A DNA stretch of 64,000 nucleotides, from assembly GCA_016281495.1 (NCBI GenBank), contig JAEEIU010000055.1, positions 17,957 to 81,956 of the forward strand, read 5' to 3'. Below the pieces are notes generated by a model, which saw only the letters and a list, made by a program, of their open reading frames with translations, was not told the origin of the DNA and searched no databases. The translations under genes were made by a program, and so were the position numbers. The stretch is from Treponema sp. Its GTDB lineage: Bacteria > Spirochaetota > Spirochaetia > Treponematales > Treponemataceae. The first letter of the stretch is position 1. Each line of letters begins with the position of its first letter. Shown here one piece after another: positions 18,611 to 27,019 of this stretch.

Positions 18611-19906
18611 TTAAATCACTGTTCCCGCAGGAATTACAGCAAATTTCTTTATTACGATGATTCCGTCTGAGCTGAAGAAAAGTCCATGATCTCCGTCCTC
18701 GTAGGTGCGTCCGTTTACGTTGATGCAGCAGTTGTCACCAATGTGGGCGTTCTTGTCGATGATGGCCTTGTTGATTTTGCATCCTTTTCCGATACCGATG
18801 TTCGGTACACCCTTCTTTTCGTTTTCCTTTTTCTGTTCGGCATTCTCATAGAAGTCGGCACCCATCATGATTACGCCGTTGAGGTCGCAGTTTTCGTTGA
18901 TGATGGAACGTACACCGATTACGGAATGTTCGATTCTTGAATTGGAAATTACGCATCCTTCGCTTGCAAGTGACTGCTGGAGTGTGGCATTGTTGATTTT
19001 GCTTGGAGGAAGGTTGCGCATGTGAGTGTAAATAGGCTTGTCTTCATCATAGAAATTGAACTGTGGAATCGGATTGGTAAGGTCGAGTGTTGCCTTGTAG
19101 AATGAACTGATCGTACCGATGTCTTCCCAGTAGCCGTTGAAGATAAAGCTGTTGACCTTCTTTGTCTTGATTGCCTCAGGAATGATTTCCTTTCCGAAGT
19201 CATTCTTGTCATTGTTGAGCATCTCTTCCATTGTCTCTGCATTAAAGATGTAGATACCCATGGATGCAAGATATTCAAGCTGAGGTGGAAGTTCCTTGTT
19301 CCTTGATTTCTCTGGAATCTTCCAGTCGTCGATGTTCAGTTCTTTTGCCGGTTTTTCCATAAAGGCGGTAATCTTGTTTGAGTCATCAACCTTCATGATT
19401 CCAAAGCCGGAAGCGTCCTTTCTGTCTACTGCCTTTGCGGCAATTGTGATGTCAGCACCGGAAGCGATGTGCTCGTCCATGAATTTCTTAAGATCCATGC
19501 GGTAAAGCTGGTCACCGGAAAGGATGATGTAATGTGTCGGATTCTGTACCCTAAAGTGAGAGATGTTTTTGCGTACGGCATCCGCAGTTCCCTCATACCA
19601 GCCGGAATGCTCAAGGGTCTGTTCAGCGGCAAGAATCTCTACGAAACCGCGGCTGAAACGGTCAAAGTTGTATGAATTGATGATGTGCAGGTGAAGTGAC
19701 GCAGAGTTAAACTGTGTCAAAAGATAGATTTTACGGTATCCGCTGTTTATACAGTTGGAAATCGGTATGTCTACAATGCGGTATTTTCCGCCAAACGGAA
19801 CGGCCGGTTTTGAACGCTCCTTTGTAAGCGGATAAAGCCTTGTACCCTTACCTCCTCCAAGAATTATAGCAAGTACTCTAGGTTCTTCTTTATTTTGATT
19901 TGCCAT
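18611..19906 (-). CDS. glgC: Glucose-1-phosphate adenylyltransferase
   Basis: LAIILGGGKGTRLYPLTKERSKPAVPFGGKYRIVDIPISNCINSG; start at MANQNKEE with GGAGGT upstream. Confidence 0.95.
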   Translation of the reverse strand: MANQNKEEPRVLAIILGGGKGTRLYPLTKERSKPAVPFGGKYRIVDIPISNCINSGYRKIYLLTQFNSASLHLHIINSYNFDRFSRGFVEILAAEQTLEHSGWYEGTADAVRKNISHFRVQNPTHYIILSGDQLYRMDLKKFMDEHIASGADITIAAKAVDRKDASGFGIMKVDDSNKITAFMEKPAKELNIDDWKIPEKSRNKELPPQLEYLASMGIYIFNAETMEEMLNNDKNDFGKEIIPEAIKTKKVNSFIFNGYWEDIGTISSFYKATLDLTNPIPQFNFYDEDKPIYTHMRNLPPSKINNATLQQSLASEGCVISNSRIEHSVIGVRSIINENCDLNGVIMMGADFYENAEQKKENEKKGVPNIGIGKGCKINKAIIDKNAHIGDNCCINVNGRTYEDGDHGLFFSSDGIIVIKKFAVIPAGTVI

Positions 19907-19935
19907 GTTATTAGAAACCTCCAATATAATGTAAT

Positions 19936-19964
19936 ATTATAAATCCGTTTCTTAGAATTTGCAA
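19936..19964 (-). promoter_or_regulatory. Sigma-70-like promoter for glgC (TTGCAA-N17-TATAAT)
   Basis: Minus-strand TTGCAA (19959-19964), 17-bp spacer, TATAAT (19936-19941). Confidence 0.7.
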
Positions 19965-20097
19965 GGAAAAAATAACGGTCAAAAAGCTGTTTTTTTGTGG
20001 CAAAAATCCATGTTTTTTGATAGAAAAGCTTATTCAGTTTAGTAAAAGCATATTAAATTGGCATTCATGATAAACACCCTTTCCACCTACTTTATTC

Positions 20098-20703
20098 TCA
20101 AAATTCTGAATCATCCAGGGAATATCTTGGATCGATAAATTCATTCCACTCTTTAAGCGTCATGGGCCTTGAATAGTTGGGATCAACCTTATAAAAATAT
20201 AGGATCGTTTCATCAAGATTTAAGGTCATGTCCGCCATGGCAATACATGCACGCCAGTCATCTTCCAGCTTGAGAAAAACACAAGTTCCAGGCTCAATAA
20301 AGAATTCAGCTCCATATACTTCCAGATATCTGGAGAGGCGATCTTTTATAGTCAATCCTTTTTTCGTTTTAAAATCAACATCTTTTGTCTTTTTGAATAT
20401 TACCTTATTTTCTCTTGTTGCTATAACAAAAGTTACATCTCCTTCTTCTACTTTTGTACCAATTTCAAGACTCGCCTCGTTTATATTACAACCCAAATCC
20501 CACTCATACAATGTATCATCATAATAAGGTTCAGCAAGCTTATCAAAATCTAAAACATCATTTGTCTTATCTTCAGGAATTGACATGGCCACATATTCTT
20601 TGCCGTCGATGATTACTGTCTTAGGCTTATTGTTCGAGCAGCTTAGCATTATAAACAGTAATGGAAAAAGTAATTTTAATCCAATTTTCTTCATGATTTT
20701 CAT
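20098..20703 (-). CDS. Small lipoprotein, unknown function
   Basis: LLFPLLFIMLSCSNN lipobox; no recognised domain. Confidence 0.7.
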   Translation of the reverse strand: MKIMKKIGLKLLFPLLFIMLSCSNNKPKTVIIDGKEYVAMSIPEDKTNDVLDFDKLAEPYYDDTLYEWDLGCNINEASLEIGTKVEEGDVTFVIATRENKVIFKKTKDVDFKTKKGLTIKDRLSRYLEVYGAEFFIEPGTCVFLKLEDDWRACIAMADMTLNLDETILYFYKVDPNYSRPMTLKEWNEFIDPRYSLDDSEF

Positions 20704-20745
20704 TTTATCCCAATATTTTATTATCTTTTAATCAATACAACTAAA

Positions 20746-20774
20746 ATTCTATTCTTAAATAAACTTGCTGTCAA
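20746..20774 (-). promoter_or_regulatory. Sigma-70-like promoter TTGACA-N17-TAGAAT
   Basis: Minus strand -35 20769-20774, -10 20746-20751. Confidence 0.65.
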
Positions 20775-20816
20775 GGCTTAAAATCTATCAAATACCTCAA
20801 GGAAAAACTTTTGTCC

Positions 20817-21311
20817 TTACAACAAAATCCCGTCATTTTCCAGTGGTTTCTTAGGGGTCTTTATCGTTTCAATCTTAAAAAGATAACAGGACAGGCATTT
20901 TGAATATTTCTTTATAAAGCATGGTATGATTTCCAGCAGCAATAGACAATATGGAATCATCTCAATATAAAAAGGCACTTTTACGGCTTTAATAACAATT
21001 GTGCCTACCAGAATTGTGTTGAAAATAATGTTGTGACAGACAATGCCTATCTTTGGATTTTTCATGTCACAGGTAATTTCATTTCTGCTAAAAAAATAAA
21101 AAATTGACTTAAAGAAAACATTTTGAAGCACAAGATATAAGAAAAAGAATATTGCCATGATTATAAAAGAAACTTTGACAGTGTTTGCATCTTGAATTTT
21201 ATCTACAACAGCTAGATCTACTATGAAAAACACGACAACCATTATCACAAGGTTTACGACAAAATTGAAAAATTCCAACAAAAACTGTTTAATTCCTTTC
21301 ATTTTTGACAA
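20817..21311 (-). CDS. Polytopic membrane protein, unknown
   Basis: Several hydrophobic segments (NLVIMVVVFFIVDLAVV, FIIMAIFFFLYLVLQNVFF). Confidence 0.6.
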   Translation of the reverse strand: MSKMKGIKQFLLEFFNFVVNLVIMVVVFFIVDLAVVDKIQDANTVKVSFIIMAIFFFLYLVLQNVFFKSIFYFFSRNEITCDMKNPKIGIVCHNIIFNTILVGTIVIKAVKVPFYIEMIPYCLLLLEIIPCFIKKYSKCLSCYLFKIETIKTPKKPLENDGILL

Positions 21312-21335
21312 GCTCCATTTATATATTAATTATGC

Positions 21336-21878
21336 TTAGAAAAACACATTAATCTCTTTATCGCCATTGGTTAATCTATAGTATTCAAGGTTGTAATTAA
21401 CTTTATAGAAAACCCTTATATCCGTTTTTTTATCATTGGAATAGACAAATACCAGAGTATAAATATTTGGATCACCTTCATCATAATCTATAAGATAATG
21501 TGGAGTGTATTTAATTCCATCAATTTTATATGTTATAAAAGATGTACCGATCAGATCCCAGCTACGATTCAAGATTTCTTGAAAATAAATTTTTTCTATC
21601 TCGACAGCAAATAGTTTGTGTACGTCGGCTTCTTTATATTCATTTTTTGTTAGAGTTTCTAAAATCGCATCAGAGTATTCGTTTATACAATTTGATTTCT
21701 CAAGCATTTCGGTATACTGTAAATAGTTTTCCCTTTCTCTTGAATTACAAACTGCCTCTGTAATTTTTTCTGATATTTGCCTCATTTTAACATATTCTTG
21801 TCTGCTTGAATTACACGCCAACAAGAATAACGGTATTAAAATGATTAATGGAATTTTATTTTTCATCATACTTTTCAT
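21336..21878 (-). CDS. Small lipoprotein, unknown function
   Basis: IPLIILIPLFLLACNSS lipobox. Confidence 0.7.
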   Translation of the reverse strand: MKSMMKNKIPLIILIPLFLLACNSSRQEYVKMRQISEKITEAVCNSRERENYLQYTEMLEKSNCINEYSDAILETLTKNEYKEADVHKLFAVEIEKIYFQEILNRSWDLIGTSFITYKIDGIKYTPHYLIDYDEGDPNIYTLVFVYSNDKKTDIRVFYKVNYNLEYYRLTNGDKEINVFF

Positions 21879-21957
21879 TATTTCTCCACATTTTTAAGCC
21901 TATACTGTTAAATAACTCAATTCCTCTAGTAATCAATCAGTTTTTAACTTTTCTAAG

Positions 21958-21986
21958 AGTTTATTCTTAATTAGATTTACTGTCAA
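21958..21986 (-). promoter_or_regulatory. Sigma-70-like promoter TTGACA-N17-TAAACT
   Basis: Minus strand; spacer similar to that of the 20746 promoter (TTAAGAA before the -10). Confidence 0.55.
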
Positions 21987-22004
21987 GCCGTAACATTCTT
22001 CCTT

Positions 22005-22649
22005 TTATGGCATATAGGACATTTCTTCCCATTGCGTTGATAAGAAAACATAATTTCTATAGTTTTTTGATTTTACAATATAACCATTATAATTCAATGC
22101 AACAGATGGACTTCCAACAGGATAATATGCAAAATCAGAATCAATAGAATCTAGTAAATCATCAAGGTTTTCATCAAATTTATTCAATACTCCTTTTTTA
22201 TCAATAACATTATCTTTTGAAATAAGCATATAATTTTTTCCAATAACATCATCAAATAGCTCGATGTAATAATATACATCATCATCGGCAGGATCAATGA
22301 CATAAGTATCTTCATTTTCAATATAATTTCGGCATGGATAAAGATAAATTTCCATTACATCACTATCTTTTTCTTGTTGTATCTTTGCGCATATAGATGA
22401 ATCATTATCAAGCCAAAACATTTTGTCCTTTGGATTAATTCTTATTGTTTTCGTTTCGTTAACAATCAAATTTTCCTGATACACCTTTCCATTTTGCTTT
22501 AACAGTCCTAGCTGCATATTTTCATAAACGGGAACATCCCCAATCAAAACCCATTCTATCTTCACACTCTTTCCAGAGCATGATGAAAATGAAAGGATAA
22601 ATGCAAGAATAAGTGTGGATAAAATCAAATGCTTTATACGCTGGAACAA
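22005..22649 (-). CDS. Small lipoprotein, unknown function
   Basis: LILAFILSFSSCSGK lipobox. Confidence 0.7.
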   Translation of the reverse strand: MFQRIKHLILSTLILAFILSFSSCSGKSVKIEWVLIGDVPVYENMQLGLLKQNGKVYQENLIVNETKTIRINPKDKMFWLDNDSSICAKIQQEKDSDVMEIYLYPCRNYIENEDTYVIDPADDDVYYYIELFDDVIGKNYMLISKDNVIDKKGVLNKFDENLDDLLDSIDSDFAYYPVGSPSVALNYNGYIVKSKNYRNYVFLSTQWEEMSYMP

Positions 22650-22695
22650 TTTTTTACCTCCTTTGAGAAAACACGATACAGTTCTTTATTCTTAA

Positions 22696-23340
22696 TTAAT
22701 TATCCACAAAATTCTTCCTAGGTCTAAAGGTTGTTAGCAGTTTTGACAGGAATCTGTCTAAGGCAGCAGGTTTTTGATATTCGAATTCCAGCGGCAGTTT
22801 TGATAAAAAATTCTTTTCAAAGTTTTCCTTTATTGGTATTTCAGCTTTTGTCGGTTCTACATCGTTGAAAAGGAATGCTTTTCCTTTTGCCTTGAAATTG
22901 ATCACAGCTTTGCCTTCCACCATTTCAATCTTGTCATTATATGAAACAAAACGAATATAGTTTTTCTTAGTTCCGGGAACATATGGGATATAAAAGCCGA
23001 CTGAACAACCACATTCCTTTAAATATATTGAGCCACAAAGAACCTGACCAAATGGTATATATTCTTCCTCCGCCAAAAGCAATATGCATAATTCTCTACC
23101 AACACGAAGTTCATTATCTTTAGGTTCATATTGTTCTGACACCCAGTCATCAAATCCGAAAACTTGCATATCAGGATTAGCCAAAATAAAATCTTGAACA
23201 ATTGTATTTATCTTTTCTAGAGAATCCTCTTTAATTTCATATTCTACCGCCCAAGGATAATCATACGCGAAAGCTCTGGAGGTGCATAATAGCAGTGCAA
23301 GAATGATAATTTTTCTAATTCTTTGTTTCCCAGGATTCAT
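22696..23340 (-). CDS. Exported protein, unknown function
   Basis: Signal peptide KIIILALLLCTSRAFAYDYPW. Confidence 0.65.
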   Translation of the reverse strand: MNPGKQRIRKIIILALLLCTSRAFAYDYPWAVEYEIKEDSLEKINTIVQDFILANPDMQVFGFDDWVSEQYEPKDNELRVGRELCILLLAEEEYIPFGQVLCGSIYLKECGCSVGFYIPYVPGTKKNYIRFVSYNDKIEMVEGKAVINFKAKGKAFLFNDVEPTKAEIPIKENFEKNFLSKLPLEFEYQKPAALDRFLSKLLTTFRPRKNFVDN

Positions 23341-23342
23341 AT

Positions 23343-23801
23343 TTACCTTCTATTTTCAACCTCTCCAGCACGTTTTCTATCTACTATCCCTTTAACCAAC
23401 AATACGACACAATAACCAAAAAACAAGATTAAAGCACTGATATAAACCAACAGTGGAACATTTTTTGCATATGCGACAGTTTCCCAAATTGAACATCCGT
23501 CAGATTGTACGGCAAAAATAAGGCCTGTTAGGAATAAACAAACAATCAGGTAAATGGAAATTTCAAATAGTGGTATTTTTTTCTTAAGAAAAATGATTTG
23601 AATGACTAAAACAGCAAGAAAAACTATTTTCCCAAATTCAATCACGACATTGTCATTTGCCATTGAGTCCTGATATTCAGTACAATATTGTATAGAATCC
23701 CCCGTACTCCCCCGAACAACTAATCCTTTTGGCCTTGAAAAACAAATCGAAGAGATTATTAACAATACTGACAATCCTAGCAGAATAATTCTTTTAACCA
23801 T
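23343..23801 (-). CDS. Small multi-TM membrane protein, unknown
   Basis: Hydrophobic segments ILLGLSVLLIISSICF, VFLAVLVIQIIFL, ISIYLIVCLFLTGLIFAV, LLVYISALILFFGYCVVLLV. Confidence 0.6.
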   Translation of the reverse strand: MVKRIILLGLSVLLIISSICFSRPKGLVVRGSTGDSIQYCTEYQDSMANDNVVIEFGKIVFLAVLVIQIIFLKKKIPLFEISIYLIVCLFLTGLIFAVQSDGCSIWETVAYAKNVPLLVYISALILFFGYCVVLLVKGIVDRKRAGEVENRR

Positions 23802-23937
23802 AATAGACCACTTTTTTCTTATACCCTATTTACGCAAGTCATGATTTTCATTTAAAAGTCTATTCCTATCTTTTATATATGTCAACCCTCTCAGACCATT
23901 TTCCATTTTCTATGATAAAAAGAGGTGTGAAATCCCC

Positions 23938-23966
23938 TTGAAAACACTTCCTGATTGTAATATAAT
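23938..23966 (+). promoter_or_regulatory. Near-consensus sigma-70 promoter for rubrerythrin (TTGAAA-N17-TATAAT)
   Basis: TTGAAA 23938-23943, TATAAT 23961-23966. Confidence 0.8.
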
Positions 23967-24014
23967 GTAAGAATCTTAAGCTTTTTTGAGCCGTTTTTAA
24001 GGAGCATCATCAAT

Positions 24015-24575
24015 ATGAGTAAGTATTCTGGAACACAGACCGAAAAGAACCTGCTGGCCGCTTTTGCCGGAGAATCACAGGCACGCAACAAATACACCTA
24101 TTTTTCTGAAGTTGCAAAACGCGAAGGAAACGACGTAATCGCCAAGATTTTTGAAAAAACAGCCGGAAACGAGGAACAGCATGCCAAAATGTGGCTCAAG
24201 GAACTTGAAGGCATAGGTGATTCCAATACAAACCTCAAGAATGCCGCAGACGGTGAAAACTTTGAATGGACCGACATGTATGTAGGTTTTGCCGAGACAG
24301 CCGAAAAGGAAGGATTTGCAGACCTTGCAAGGAAATTCCGTGCCATAGCCGACATCGAAAAGCGCCACGAAGAGCGTTACCGTGCCCTCCTCAAGGACGA
24401 AGATACCTCCGAAAAGCTCAAGAACAGCACTGTAAAGATCTGGGAATGCCTTAAGTGCGGCCATATCGTTACAGGAACTTCTGCACCTGAATATTGCCCC
24501 ACTTGCGGTGAATACAACCAGTACTTTGAAGTACGTGAAGACAACTACGACCTGATTATGACATGGGGACGCTAA
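24015..24575 (+). CDS. rbr: Rubrerythrin
   Basis: Diiron ExxH motifs ([22 protein letters not shown]) and rubredoxin-like CXXC pair (WECLKCGHI...PEYCPTCGE). Confidence 0.95.
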   Translation: MSKYSGTQTEKNLLAAFAGESQARNKYTYFSEVAKREGNDVIAKIFEKTAGNEEQHAKMWLKELEGIGDSNTNLKNAADGENFEWTDMYVGFAETAEKEGFADLARKFRAIADIEKRHEERYRALLKDEDTSEKLKNSTVKIWECLKCGHIVTGTSAPEYCPTCGEYNQYFEVREDNYDLIMTWGR

Positions 24576-24582
24576 GTTCCTT

Positions 24583-24612
24583 TTGCAAAATTATTGTCGT
24601 TTATAGTAAAAT
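24583..24612 (+). promoter_or_regulatory. Sigma-70-like promoter TTGCAA-N18-TAAAAT
   Basis: Located between rbr and the 24703 gene. Confidence 0.5.
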
Positions 24613-24702
24613 TAATCGGGTGCGTTGCCGATATTCTAAATATGGGTGGGTTGGAACCCGTACAAAATACCTCAAGCAGGTAATTTAAGGCGGAAAAAAT
24701 TA

Positions 24703-25080
24703 ATGAAAAAAATTATTACACTAATCGTAGCTTCTTTGCTGTTTGCAATTCCTTCATTTTCACAGGATGATGAGGACTATTTCCTTGAAGTAGATGAATA
24801 TCTTGGTCAGGCCGTAGAAACCGTAGAAGCGGTACTCGGTGAGCCCAACGAGGACGACGTAAGCACAATCTATCAGGACTTTAAAAATGATTCAGTAATT
24901 GACCCCGACTACAGCATGTACTTCCCAAAAGACGAGCTGGCAGAAGGTGTAAAAGTCCGCGTTCTTGTCTGGGATGACACTGACATCTGTTCAATCGTTT
25001 GGGCAAAGCAGGACAAGGACCAGTACGGTGACTGGATAGTGTTCACTTCTCTTGCACACGACGACAAGATACATTTCTAA
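24703..25080 (+). CDS. Small exported acidic protein, unknown
   Basis: Start at MKKIITLIVASLLFAIPSFSQDDEDYF. Confidence 0.65.
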   Translation: MKKIITLIVASLLFAIPSFSQDDEDYFLEVDEYLGQAVETVEAVLGEPNEDDVSTIYQDFKNDSVIDPDYSMYFPKDELAEGVKVRVLVWDDTDICSIVWAKQDKDQYGDWIVFTSLAHDDKIHF

Positions 25081-25949
25081 TGCTTTCATATCAACACGAG
25101 TATCATGCCGGAAACTTTGCTGACGTTCTAAAACATTGCTGCCTGCTGGAGATTCTTTCTTCGCTTGCACAAAAGGAAAAACCTTTTACAATAATAGACA
25201 CCCATGCAGGTTCCTCCATATACTCGCTGAATGATGAGCGAATTTTAAAAACTGGCGAAGCAGAAAACGGAATAAAAAAGTTACTTCAATTCACAAAGGA
25301 CAATCAACCCCCTCTTCCACATTCAGTTTCTCTCTATCTTGAAAAGGAAACTCCATTCATCCAAAATGACAGTTATGCGGGAAGTCCTGAGCTTGAACGA
25401 CAGTTCATCCGTGAAAATGACGTCCTTCATCTTGTAGAACTCCATCCCGAGGCATACAGGAAGCTACAGGATAACATTGATTCCATAAAAGACAAAAACC
25501 AGTCAATCCACATCCACAATTCAGACAGCTTTGCTACATTGAATGCCCTTACTCCTCCCAAAATAAAGCGTGGACTCATCCTGTGTGATCCAAGCTACGA
25601 GGACAAGGATGACTTCAGGAAAACAGCCACTGCTTTGATCAATGCACATAAAAAATGGAATACAGCGGTAATTGCGGTCTGGTATCCCCTTTTGACACGC
25701 AGGCAGAATGAAATAAACCAGATGACCGCCGCATTGGAAACGTCCGCCAAAACAGGAAACAATCCATGTTCAGTATATAAATGCGAAATGTCACTTTATG
25801 ATTCAGACAAGATTCCCGACAGCATGACGGAAGACAAGGCATCCCACATGTACGGAAGCGGCATGTTCATAATCAATCCACCGTGGCAGCTTGACATAAA
25901 GATGAATCAAACCCTAGATTTTTTAAAATCCGTTTTTCAAAATTTATAG
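25080..25949 (+). CDS. rlmJ: 23S rRNA (adenine2030-N6)-methyltransferase RlmJ
   Basis: MLSYQHEYHAGNFADVLKHCCL, DTHAGSSIYSL, GLILCDPSYE; TAATG overlap with upstream gene. Confidence 0.92.
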   Translation: MLSYQHEYHAGNFADVLKHCCLLEILSSLAQKEKPFTIIDTHAGSSIYSLNDERILKTGEAENGIKKLLQFTKDNQPPLPHSVSLYLEKETPFIQNDSYAGSPELERQFIRENDVLHLVELHPEAYRKLQDNIDSIKDKNQSIHIHNSDSFATLNALTPPKIKRGLILCDPSYEDKDDFRKTATALINAHKKWNTAVIAVWYPLLTRRQNEINQMTAALETSAKTGNNPCSVYKCEMSLYDSDKIPDSMTEDKASHMYGSGMFIINPPWQLDIKMNQTLDFLKSVFQNL

Positions 25950-26034
25950 ACTTAATCCATATTCTGTGTTATCATATGCCCTAAGTTCTTTTTGTCAGTA
26001 AAAGTTGATTTTTGATTCCCATAGGAGTTGCTTG

Positions 26035-26520
26035 ATGAACAAAAAACTTTTAGGAGCAATCGGTGCCCTTTTTTTATTAGGTTCTACCGCTGCATTTGCC
26101 AATACCGCCATAGGAGCTCAGGCCGGATATTCAATCTCGGACAATATCGGTGGTGCCAACGCCGCTGTTACATTCAAGTTCGCAGGCTTCCCGATGGTTT
26201 TTGCGGCAGACATGGCAATCCATCATGATTTCTTTTCCACAGGCATTACAGCCGACTATTGGGTTGTTAATCCTGAGGTAGTCGCAATACTTCACTGGTA
26301 TACGGGGCCTGGTTTGGCGGCAAGCGTCGTCCTAACAGAAAAGGACTTTAGCGGAGTTTATCTGGCAGGCAGATGGGTCATTGGACTTAATGCATTTGTA
26401 AGCGGTCCCTGGGAAGTATACATGCAGACCGCCGCAGAGTTGGGCCTGACACTCGGCAATGAAGTTGAGTTTCCCAAATGGCGTGTTCCACTAAACATCG
26501 GATTCAGATACTGGTTCTAA
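26035..26520 (+). CDS. Small outer-membrane beta-barrel-like protein (copy 1)
   Basis: Signal peptide MNKKLLGAIGALFLLGSTAAFANTAIG; amphipathic strands; terminal aromatic RYWF. Confidence 0.65.
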   Translation: MNKKLLGAIGALFLLGSTAAFANTAIGAQAGYSISDNIGGANAAVTFKFAGFPMVFAADMAIHHDFFSTGITADYWVVNPEVVAILHWYTGPGLAASVVLTEKDFSGVYLAGRWVIGLNAFVSGPWEVYMQTAAELGLTLGNEVEFPKWRVPLNIGFRYWF

Positions 26521-26521
26521 C

Positions 26522-27013
26522 ATGAAAAGAGGCTTTTGCCATTCACTAAAAAAAACGGTCATCCTTATCGTACTGCTTCTCTGCCCCACATTCCTGTTTG
26601 CTACAATAGGAATAGGTGTTCAGGGCGGATGGAATTTTACTAACGCCGACCAATGCGTGGATCTTGGAGTGACATTAAAATTCTCCAAGACACCTTTTAC
26701 GTTCACTATTGAAACAGGCGTAAAGGAAGATTTTTGTTCCCTTGGACTCACAGTTGACTACTGGAACATCAATCCTCAGATAGCCGGATTATTAAGGCTT
26801 TATATCGGTCCGGGCACAACGATTTACTTTGCAAACCTTCAAAGCGGCTTTACCGAATTCTATATAGGCTTGCGATTTGTCAGCGGGCTCAACATCTTTG
26901 TCTGGATGCCCCTTGAGGTATATTTCCAGACGGCGATGGAGCTGGGATTCAGCACACTGTATAAATTCACGTGGCGGGCACCCGTATCATTAGGCGCCCG
27001 CATCTGGTTCTAG
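26522..27013 (+). CDS. Small outer-membrane beta-barrel-like protein (copy 2)
   Basis: Same layout as copy 1 (TADYWVVNPEV/TVDYWNINPQI; VYMQTAAELG/VYFQTAMELG); terminal ARIWF. Confidence 0.65.
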   Translation: MKRGFCHSLKKTVILIVLLLCPTFLFATIGIGVQGGWNFTNADQCVDLGVTLKFSKTPFTFTIETGVKEDFCSLGLTVDYWNINPQIAGLLRLYIGPGTTIYFANLQSGFTEFYIGLRFVSGLNIFVWMPLEVYFQTAMELGFSTLYKFTWRAPVSLGARIWF

Positions 27014-27019
27014 CTGACC

